DNA of 64,000 nucleotides from Phoronis australis (taxonomy: Eukaryota; Phoronida; Phoronidae): positions 110,652 to 174,651 of the forward strand of contig NMRA01000455.1 in assembly GCA_002633005.1 (NCBI GenBank), in the 5' to 3' direction. Positions within the stretch are counted from its first letter, which is position 1; every line of letters begins with the position of its first letter. The translations under genes and the position numbers were made by a program. Positions 15,101 to 21,906 of this stretch are shown piece after piece. The notes below the pieces were generated by a model. That model saw nothing but the letters and a program-made list of their open reading frames with translations. It was not told the DNA's origin and made no database searches.

Positions 15101-18100
15101 TTGCAAAGGCAGTTTTCAAAGAAATTTGAAATGTGTTACTTCACAGTTTCGTTTAAAAACATACATGTCTTATGGCATAGTCCTCCGCTCAGAGTAATGT
15201 TCTGTTCACGTTTCCTTCACCAGAATTCGGAATCCCAAATCAATGAAATGTGTCATTAAAACGGCCACTTGCAAAAGCGCGACTACTTTGTCAGTTTCCG
15301 CTCCCTCCGTAATAAATTTCTCGAAGTTTGCTATATAGCTTGTATATTACATACATATAAAAACTGAGATCGGTAGGATTCACATTTGACATTTTTCACA
15401 AATCACGACATCAACGTACAGCATAGTTACTCGGCGATAAAATGGCGTCAAGAAAAAGGCACTTGTGTGGAAAATGTTGAAACTACTGCTTATATTGCCA
15501 TCTTCCTTCATTAAATGTCTTTTTTGTGTTCGTCAACAGCTTGTATTGTATTTTGCTGCGTTTAGACTTTGCAATTACCACAGATACGATTTTAATTTCA
15601 TTTGGAAAATTTAGGCTAACTTGTGTTCAAGGGTAAACCACCTTGTCGATCGTAAATGACGTCTGCAAATACTTATTTACAGGCAACTTATTTGCAGAAG
15701 GGTCACGCGTCTATATACGCCATTAACGTAATAAGAGATCAGGTGACAGTGGAATTAATGTAACTTGATTAAATTGATATGGCTGCAGCTCGGTGAAATT
15801 TAGCAACCTTTCTCATCTGCACGGTGGTTGTAAAAGGAAAGAATGTCGGTGTTATTTTTTCAACATCTTTATTGGTACATGTAGATTTATCACTGTGTGT
15901 AATTCATTATTTCTGCTTGTAGTTGACGGCATGTGCAACAACATCGCGGCAGGACGGAGATCCATTGTGATTCATATCGCCAGAGTGTCGGGATCTATGG
16001 ACGGTTACACGGGCTGGAATTCTAGAAGCAGGGTCATTGTCGAGGAGATCCGTAATGGCGTGGATATCAGTGCAGGTTGTTACCATATACAGAACTTACG
16101 CATTGACAAAAATATGAAATCCATATTCTTGTCAATGCAATATTCATTCTAGATCTCACATGACTTGTGAATGCGTCTAACAGTGAGAGACTAACAAATA
16201 TTCTTTTCCAGAAAATGGGATGGAAAATGTTGTTTTGAATCCGTTGATAATTGTGTAGCCTTTAAATTGTTTTGTCCGTGCGTTTCGTTTTTTCGGATGA
16301 TCACCCGAGACGCTGGAGCTGCAACTGTTTTGAATAAGTCACATTTTGCGAATTTTGTTTACTTTTTCGCAATGATACAGTTTTTTGTTGAGAAAATTTT
16401 TAAGAAAATTCACTTTAAGTACACTATTTTTTAATCACTATTAGCGATTACATTGTGTTATTTCATAAGGGAAGCAAGTTATTATTTTCAAATTCAACAA
16501 TGCTGTGCATGGGAAGGTGTATGGAATATACGTGTATGTCGTTTCAAATCCACAGTTGTGACACGTGACGGTATCATCCAGCGACTACCCGAGTACAACT
16601 TTCAGCAATGGAGATGGTGGGCGTTGGGCGACGCAACAAATAACGGACATATTGGAAGTATCGTAAGTAAACTGTGTCATTTGACCGTTGAACCTACAAT
16701 GTAACGCTGATCAATTGATCCTGATGCTAATGGTATGCTGAGCATTTTTGACCTGTAGTATATTGCCTTATTAACTCTGGTTATCAAATTGTGGAATGCG
16801 CAGCAAAATTTGTAACAACGTCAACTGTGGTCAACGATGGAGTAGGGTCACAATGTACTGTATGATTGGGCTGTTGCGTTATTGGGCTACCTCTCTGTCT
16901 CACCGCCGTTGTATGAATTCATTACTTGCAGGAAGAGAACTCAGTGGAGTGCCTTATGGAAGAAGACATCCAACAAATCCTTGTTTTTTCCTTGACATGT
17001 TCACTAGGAAAAATCAAATCCCAACAAATGACCAAACAAATGCGAATTTGGCATATTTTTAATTCAAATTCACACCTACCCTGGTCCCAGATTGTGCACA
17101 CGGTTACAAACACTATTAACGTCTAAATTCGAGAAAATTAGGCAAAAATATGTAGTTACCGTGCAGATTTTTTTCCAAATTACTTTTTTTCGAAAATCTA
17201 ATTGTACATGTATTAACAGCAAAAATTTTGATCAAAACAAGGAAAGTGCTTTCGAAACTGCGTAAAAGAGAGCATAGGGACGTTTTTTACTTGAAACTGC
17301 TTCAAAGAAATAATGGATACCATTCGTGGCTGCCACTCATGAACATAGCTATCATCAAAGTTGGTCCACTACATTTTGTCAATCTTTGGGGGAGGTACAC
17401 TGACAGGAACCATGGTTAAATCAACTGAGCACTAAGTTGAAACTTTTATTTCAGCGCCATATCGCGTAATGTTTACTAAATTATGAGAGACGGGAAGGTG
17501 GTCAAAAGAGTCCACCTGGCTCTCTAAAACGAATATAGTCTATCAAAAGTTGAAAACCAAACACTTAAAGAAAGTTGTACGGCGATATTCTGTGCGTTAA
17601 GAACAAACTAAAGCAAATGGAGACACATTAGAGAGTAGATACGGAGGAGCGAGAAAGGCGACCTTCTAGGCAAGTTCAAGGCATGGTTTACTGGCGTGAT
17701 AAGAACAAGGAAATGATTTCAAAATAGCGGAAATTACAGATCTGGGTAAAGCAGTAGAAGCCACATGGATGAACTTTTTTACCCGAAACAGCTTCAAGCA
17801 ACTACTGGACACCAATCGCGGCAATCATTCACATTTAGTCAACATATTTGCCATCAAACCTAGCCCACTACATTTTAAAAACAAATTTGGGGAGGTATAC
17901 TTGCCCGAACCGTGGGTCTAGGGCCTGTTCGACAGCGGTTGTCAGGCGATTGCAGGTCATCTGAGAACTGCCGATGAAGCCCGTGTTCATCAACTTCATC
18001 CTTGTGGAATTGTTTCACCAGAATATAGTGTAATTTTTAATAAATTATGAGAGACCGGAAGTTGGTCTACAGCAGGTCAGTGGAGCTTCATCTGCCTATA

Positions 18101-21100
18101 TCTTCGTATCTCGAGGTCGCTATCCAGTGTTTCCTCGTCTGTTTTGAGGCGTCCGCCTCTGTTTCAGCCATAGCACTCTAGAACCATGATAGCGCGTATG
18201 TGTTCCTACTCCGAACAGGGCGACTGACGATGATTTTTGGATGGTTCCGACTACTGTAGCGCCCCTCATTGGCAATTTGTTTGTTTTGAGGGAGTGAGTC
18301 CGCAGTTGCATCACCTAAACTGCTAGAAGTATCGGTTTTCAATTTGATGAATGTATTTCTATGAGCATGGCAAAACATGACGACGACTTTTGTACGAATC
18401 GGACTACCGCTGTGTAAGTTTTAGCTTGTTTACCTTTTCCTCTGTATCTTTCGGTAAAATATTGTCCATTAACAAAACGGTAACACCTTTTTATATTCGA
18501 ATTTATTTTACATGTACGTACCTGATGATCAACATGAAAATTCTAAGATGTGTTCCTACTGGTAGGCGTATCATGTGCTTGATGACGATTTTCAACAGGT
18601 TTCGTCTGTGGCTCAATATTTAGCAACATCTTTGGTGGTTCTCCATGGAATCTTTATGTGTTTTTTGTAGAAGGGTGCAGCTGAAGTGGATTTTAGGACA
18701 AATCAGACTCTATGGTGGAGTCAACTGATTGCAATTTTGGTTTTCTAAATGCGATTTCCTTGATACCTAATAAGCTCTTTGTTGGACGAAAATTGGCAAA
18801 TAAGTTACTATGAGCAAGACGACAGAACACGCCTCGTTTTAGAGGAATGTGGCCTACATTGCGCCCCCTGGTGGCCTTTTAAATATTTTCGTTCAGTCCG
18901 TTGTTGTCCGCCTCCTTATCTACCAATATGCTCGAAGAATCGTTATGAACCTTTACGTACATGTACTATTCTCCTGCAGTGTACAAATCAAGAAATTTCC
19001 ATTTTCATGATCTAATCTAGAATCACGTTCCATTAAATTTGACTAAACTTGTCAAGCACGCCTTTTGTGTTGATACATAGTACTGTGGTTAAGCTGGTCA
19101 GAGCTTACAGTCAAAAAAGGAATCAACAGGTGAATGTTAAAGAGTTATTTCTCTGAAAGACAACCGCTTTTCTACATTCGTTCGTATAAGACACACCTTC
19201 TTCACAGCATCCTACATACAAGTCAAAAGCTTAAGTGCTGGTAAAAGTGCGAGAACATTTCCAGGTACACGGATACACCTAATTTACATGGGAAAGAGGA
19301 CACACCGTAAGAATCACAATAGACCTCGACAGATATAGCGCACATTTTGGTCTCGCGTTACGATCTACACAAAGCTTATAAAATAGATGACGCATGTATA
19401 TGAGGCGCTCAGACAGAAGGTACCGGAATTTTCCGTAGATAGGCCCATGGACGTGTATTCGGAAAATGAAAATTTGCAGGCGTTTTGTTAATATCAAATA
19501 AACGCTCGGGCGTTTATTCGGAAAAGGAGAGCGTGTAAACGGAAAGTCATAGCTTTGCTGACATCGACATTGTTTACTTAAAAGTGTTTACAAATTCTAT
19601 GTTGATAAATGCATAATTTGTCAGCACCTTGTTCGCTTTTATATATAAATACTCCATAAAACAAAATTTGTGACAAAAAGTTGACTGTAAGTGGGCTTTA
19701 GGAGGAAATTTTCCGAATAAACGCCCATGGGCATTTCATCGGGTGGGCTTATCTACGGAAATCCCCGGTACCGTTCATGTATGTCACGGTATCTTACCGT
19801 GGGAGTCTCGCGTAACCAAATTCAGTCCAGATGGTTTTGGCCACATTAAATCTTATTTGCTATTTACAGGAATTACAGAAATTTGTTGACGCAGACCACA
19901 CGTATGAAATGCTTTAAAAAATCATCAAATAAGTGCCTTTTTTAATTTCAGTCAGTTACCTATACCAAGAAGTCGTCTCAAAGTCTGCTGGCTGTGCAGT
20001 ACAACGGCGACTTGCGGCAGTATGAATCGTCCTACAACAGCGCTGGATGTGCCCGCTGGTACCTGACATTTAACGGGGCTGAATGTTCAACACCTGGACC
20101 TATTTCTACGGTCGCCTATCAAAGACTGTTGTACACTACGGATGAGGTGGATGACAATAAGCATTATACCACAACTCGTGAGTGAAGTAAAGCGTTATGG
20201 TAGACATTTTGATTGATATCAAATCATATCAGGATGATAACAAATGATCATCATAGATATCAGCTGATCACCAGTCATACACATGCATGTGAATTCATCT
20301 TTGCTCAGTGGTAAGAACTCAAAAAGTTGCCATTATTGATGATGGACCTTTCAATGAAATTCAAATGAATTCAAGCGAATTCTTATCCACCATTTATATC
20401 AAACAAAAGAATTATGAAAAACAATGGTCAGTCAAAAGAACATGTACTTTCAATTGGTTCACCGACCGCGTTGTGATGCAAAGGCCTGTTGAAGGACTCG
20501 GCGTGCAAACCTCTTTCCTACGTCAACATAGGTCAAGACGCCGCACGAAACAAGGGGGACGAACTGTCAAACAGATACTAAGATTAGCTGGCTTTACCGA
20601 TAATAGCTTTGTGTATAGAAGTGATGAGGCAAGTCAAAAATTGCACACTTTTGCAGCACTGGGAGAATCTCGTCGGTAAAACGGGAAGTTCAACCCAGAC
20701 AGTGTCCAGTTAACGGTTTGAAAAGCGTTTCTTGGACACACTTGGTCGCTTGCTGGCACTGAATCCAACCATAACATACTCAGCGCTTTTGTTAATACAT
20801 GTTTACGAATACCGCCTCCTGGGCCCCGTTTCATGAACTTTGTATGGTCATACACTTAAAGGGCTACATGTATCTAATGGCCATTCAGTTTCACCAAAAT
20901 TCAGATCGAAAATCTGTCTAATTAAGTGACAACCGAAACTTACGGAGTAGGCTTACTTAAAATCGGATTTAAGGTCTAAACAATCAACATTTATTACTTT
21001 AATGACTGAGAACCATCTTATCAGAGTTTGGTCACTTCGCGGGAAATAGCGAGCTTGCAGTCTCGGTCGAACTGACATACGCCTCTAGCTTCAACCGTGT

Positions 21101-21628
21101 GGAACATCCGATTGTTATGCCAGGGAAAGGTCGAATGTTCACATTAATGCTAAATCCTACCTAGCATTGTTAATCACATTTGATTTAGGCCAAAACAGAA
21201 GCGGAGCGTTGGATAGATGTGTCGTTATTTACTTACGCACGAAGTTTAAAATTCGTGCTTAGCATAGTTACCTTAATAGTTTTTGTCTTTGAGCTTGTCT
21301 TTATGTTAGTGTGGAAATGAGACAATAGATATCCCCGCTAAGATATTGCTTTGAATTATCCATGTTATTTCCATGTCTCATGCTCTCAATATACTGTTGA
21401 ATTGAACTGTATGCGTCTTATGATAACTTGACTAGCGTCATCTCATCAGAAGATATTTAGGCAAAACTATTTTTCTTTCCAGTGAGTGGCTACTGCGACC
21501 TTCCCGCAGGAAGCTACAATATTAGACTTTACGTCCAGACGTGTCCTGGTTACAGCCACAACGACGCATACACCTGCTGGAACTCTGCCTGCCGACTGAT
21601 GGTCAACGAAGTCTTCACAGTTGGTTAG
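1..21628 (+). CDS. Multidomain PAN / CTHRC1-like x3 / fibronectin type II protein, gene span (5' partial, 12 exons)
   Basis: Twelve GT-AG exons can be joined with matching phases: 1-180, 4231-4339, 5246-5340, 6149-6347, 11982-12140, 12663-12830, 13475-13557, 14740-14941, 15923-16075, 16556-16662, 19952-20177 and 21483-21628. They total 1827 nt, exactly 608 codons and a TAG stop, with no internal stop. Domain order (window residue numbers) is a PAN/apple-like Cys segment 1-31, Gly-X-Y triplets 38-46, a Cys-rich exon 61-97, CTHRC1-like module 1 (about 105-247), a fibronectin type II domain 249-304, CTHRC1 module 2 (about 305-449) and module 3 (about 451-608). CTHRC1 in vertebrates is a secreted glycoprotein linked to Wnt/PCP and TGF-beta signalling; an extracellular matrix or cuticle role here is inference. 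The start codon and signal peptide lie upstream of the window. It could be split into more than one transcript, but phase continuity argues for one gene. Confidence 0.8.
582..853 (+). pseudogene. Decayed Penelope-like element, GIY-YIG endonuclease remnant (lineage A)
   Basis: Across three frames the strand reads NNIIYLIK, then CFIQYVGQTQ, then RFRNHRFNIIHK, ISDTIGNHFYSKNH and finally RLKRERYWIDKLNTIEPHGL. This is the order of the GIY-YIG domain found at the C terminus of Penelope-like retroelements (Y-V-G-Q-T, R...H, IGNHF, E-x-WI-x-L-x-T-x-x-P-x-GLN). Frameshifts and no usable ORF show it is dead. It sits in intron 1 of the CTHRC1-like gene. Confidence 0.7.
854..4230. other. Intron sequence with no recognised gene
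   Basis: AT-rich intron. A 107-codon ORF at 3611-3934 shows no family signature. A poly-C run with one ambiguous base lies at 2526-2543. Nothing else is recognised. Confidence 0.5.
2526..2543 (+). repeat. Poly-C homopolymer with ambiguous base
   Basis: A run of C interrupted by one N at 2538; it is likely a sequencing or assembly weak point. Confidence 0.9.
4231..4339 (+). CDS. Exon 2: small Cys-rich segment
   Basis: A good acceptor (tccctttcag) precedes the exon and a GTGG|gtaagc donor ends it; phase 0 in, phase 1 out. It encodes 36 residues with five cysteines (ECTNTICGDGPHACMKDC, then GVCV). I do not recognise a family; it resembles a short EGF-like or knottin-like linker before the first CTHRC1 module. 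Confidence 0.65.
5246..5340 (+). CDS. Exon 3: N-terminal part of CTHRC1-like module 1
   Basis: Acceptor ttgcag, donor ATG|gtaaga, phase 1 in and 0 out. It encodes a Cys-containing lead-in and then YYYSNFASGTDDGTLM, which matches the position of the W/Y-S-S-x-N-Y-G-x-D-x-G-x-I strand at the start of the CTHRC1 globular domain. The same pattern (SGTDDG) recurs in exon 7, and in a diverged form in exon 10. Confidence 0.75.
5725..5910 (-). pseudogene. Decayed Penelope-like element, GIY-YIG C-terminal remnant (lineage B)
   Basis: The minus strand reads NTGHTVDKCNTRILDREEHW, then after a frameshift RIKEAVYMRTRCSSLNRDQG. This matches the typical PLE tail (NTGHTVDWxNTRILDREEHW, RKIKEAIxIR, LNRDxG). 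A stop and a frameshift show decay. It lies in the intron between exons 3 and 4 of the CTHRC1-like gene, and belongs to a different lineage from the 582-853 fossil. Confidence 0.72.
6149..6347 (+). CDS. Exon 4: core of CTHRC1-like module 1
   Basis: Acceptor tgtttcag, donor AAG|gtaaga, phase 0 in and 1 out. The residues SLRVSFRGVLRANHNCGGCC followed by TRWYFTFNDQECPSPGNIEI align without gaps of note with the human CTHRC1 core (ALRVLFSGSLRL..., CCQRWYFTFNGAECSGP). This is the most diagnostic exon of the gene. A 5.6-kb intron follows, containing a hAT-like element. Confidence 0.88.
6805..6911 (+). repeat. Solo terminal fragment of the 26.7-28.3 kb Penelope-like element
   Basis: The string agtgtatatagactagaggt and the following bases through caagagattttaataatagt are shared with the reverse complement of 26742-26803. 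The end agagcggttttaggaagtc is shared with 28301-28318. It is a terminal-repeat piece without coding sequence. Confidence 0.75.
7284..8177. mobile_element. Non-autonomous hAT-like DNA transposon, copy 1 (884 bp with 5-bp TSD)
   Basis: The left end CAGTGGCGGATCTAGG (7289) and the right end, reverse-complemented CATAGGCGGATTTAGG (8172), form imperfect terminal inverted repeats. GTGCC is duplicated at 7284-7288 and 8173-8177. Subterminal G-rich and C-rich runs flank an interior with no transposase ORF. The CAGNG terminus and 5-bp duplication suggest a hAT5-type element (inference). A second copy lies at 36920-37883. It is inserted in the intron between exons 4 and 5 of the CTHRC1-like gene. Confidence 0.8.
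7555..7620 (-). repeat. tRNA-like Pol III promoter inside hAT-like copy 1
   Basis: On the minus strand an A-box-like tggtgtagtggtaacgc is followed about 30 nt later by a B-box-like gagttcgagtc, the internal promoter layout of a tRNA. Acceptor and anticodon stems pair poorly, so it is not a working tRNA. The same piece is present in the second element copy at 37152-37212. Confidence 0.5.
8178..11981. other. Intron sequence with no recognised gene
   Basis: No exon-like segment fits the phases of the flanking exons. It holds a threefold gaggtcagagt repeat at about 8905-8932 and an ATTT microsatellite near 9957-9993. Nothing else is recognised. Confidence 0.5.
9957..9993 (+). repeat. (ATTT)n microsatellite
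   Basis: About nine tandem ATTT units with one interruption. Confidence 0.9.
11982..12140 (+). CDS. Exon 5: C-terminal part of CTHRC1-like module 1
   Basis: Acceptor ctcaatttcag, donor TTTG|gtgagt, phase 1 in and 1 out. It encodes VDGICELTVTGNVVIKFRVG then TCSGYGVADAYTGWGSGIGA, matching the CTHRC1 tail ([20 protein letters not shown]...ASTGWNSVSRIIIEEL). Confidence 0.88.
12663..12830 (+). CDS. Exon 6: fibronectin type II domain
   Basis: A single symmetric phase 1-1 exon (acceptor tttttcacag, donor CCAG|gtgagg) encodes a complete FN2 domain. Its four cysteines are at residues 263, 277, 287 and 302, with the signature CRFPFVYKGKSYNACT, then PWCSTTPNHDHDRRWGNC. FN2 domains bind collagen/gelatin or phosphocholine-type ligands in matrix metalloproteases, fibronectin and seminal proteins. 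Its insertion between two CTHRC1 modules fits classic phase-1 exon shuffling. The fold assignment is secure; the ligand is not known. Confidence 0.92.
13475..13557 (+). CDS. Exon 7: N-terminal part of CTHRC1-like module 2
   Basis: Acceptor ctcctcttag, donor TAT|gtaagt, phase 1 in and 0 out. It encodes KCPKLSRFNIKQYSWTGSSG then TDDGDIY, the counterpart of exon 3 and of NYKQCSWSSLNYGIDLGKI in human CTHRC1. Confidence 0.82.
14740..14941 (+). CDS. Exon 8: core of CTHRC1-like module 2
   Basis: Acceptor tttattccag, donor CAA|gtaagt, phase 0 in and 1 out. It encodes SADTAIRVLFQATIYLYQHG then ALRYSIRFDGNDCTNPGSI. The strand order matches exon 4, but the Cys next to the RW motif is lost and RWYFTFN is replaced by RYSIRFD, so this module is diverged. 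Confidence 0.84.
15923..16075 (+). CDS. Exon 9: C-terminal part of CTHRC1-like module 2
   Basis: Acceptor ttctgcttgtag, donor GCAG|gttgtt, phase 1 in and 1 out. It encodes IDGMCNNIAAGRRSIVIHIA then RVSGSMDGYTGWNSRSRVIV. The GWNSxSRVIVEE tail is closest to human CTHRC1 of the three copies, but the usual VGTC cysteine is absent (RVSG). Confidence 0.85.
16556..16662 (+). CDS. Exon 10: N-terminal part of CTHRC1-like module 3
   Basis: Acceptor aaatccacag, donor ATC|gtaagt, phase 1 in and 0 out. It encodes VVTRDGIIQRLPEYNFQQWR then WWALGDATNNGHIGSI, the diverged counterpart of exons 3 and 7. Support is position, phase and the aromatic-to-Gly spacing rather than strong identity. The 3.3-kb intron that follows contains a repeat pair and a MITE. 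Confidence 0.7.
17228..18085 (+). repeat. Diverged direct-repeat pair of unknown family
   Basis: Two copies about 560 bp apart share the phrases gtccactacattttgtcaat / gcccactacattttaaaaac, gggggaggtacactgacagg / ggggaggtatacttgcccga and taaattatgagagacgggaa / taaattatgagagaccggaa. Copy 1 is about 17244-17510 and copy 2 about 17700-18085. No coding capacity or terminal repeats are recognised. Confidence 0.6.
18861..18876 (-). promoter_or_regulatory. CTCF-like binding motif
   Basis: The minus strand reads GGCCACCAGGGGGCGC, which matches the canonical bilaterian CTCF core (CCASYAGRKGGC) at every core position. Function is inference: CTCF is reported as absent outside bilaterians, so the meaning depends on the host lineage. 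Confidence 0.35.
19419..19772. mobile_element. MITE with long imperfect terminal inverted repeats (354 bp)
   Basis: The left arm starts ggtaccggaattttccgtag and continues through a cccatgg and tattcggaaaat block. The right arm, reverse-complemented, starts ggtaccggggatttccgtag and contains the same cccatggg and tattcggaaaat blocks. Inverted arms of about 50-70 bp flank about 230 bp without coding sequence. No clear target-site duplication is seen. It lies in the intron between exons 10 and 11 of the CTHRC1-like gene. Confidence 0.6.
19952..20177 (+). CDS. Exon 11: core of CTHRC1-like module 3
   Basis: Acceptor tttaatttcag, donor ACTC|gtgagt, phase 0 in and 1 out. It encodes SLLAVQYNGDLRQYESSYNS then AGCARWYLTFNGAECSTPGP, almost the human CTHRC1 core (CCQRWYFTFNGAECSGPLP). 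Confidence 0.9.
21483..21628 (+). CDS. Exon 12 (terminal): C-terminal part of CTHRC1-like module 3
   Basis: Acceptor tttttctttccag, phase 1 in, TAG stop at 21626-21628. It encodes LSGYCDLPAGSYNIRLYVQT then CPGYSHNDAYTCWNSACRLM. The GWNS motif has become TCWNSAC, adding two cysteines not found in modules 1 and 2. The protein ends a few residues after the last beta strand, as CTHRC1 does. Confidence 0.88.
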
Positions 21629-21900
21629 AGCACGTGCGAAATCCTTCTGCTCTCAATCAGCGCCAAGATTAAATGTCTGTACTCGAATATCTACTCGAAA
21701 ATTGACCAATTGCACGCCAGGCTTCGAGTAAAGTTACATGAACATACAGCGAATAAGTGTTAAATTTCGAGTCTGAAAACAATAACTTTTATATTTGAAC
21801 ATATTCACTGATGATGCTGGTCAGTGAAACATCTGACATAGTAAATGTGTTTATATCCAAATATGAATGTTATCGCGAAACATTTTGTCGTTTCATTTTT

Positions 21901-21906
21901 ATTAAA
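21901..21906 (+). terminator. Possible polyadenylation signal (ATTAAA) for the CTHRC1-like gene
   Basis: ATTAAA lies about 270 nt after the stop codon. No AATAAA is seen closer. Weak evidence, given the AT content. Confidence 0.25.

Noticed and set aside
20308-20679. 123-codon plus-strand ORF between CTHRC1 exons 11 and 12
   Set aside because: No recognised motif, no matching splice phase with the flanking exons, and lies within an intron.
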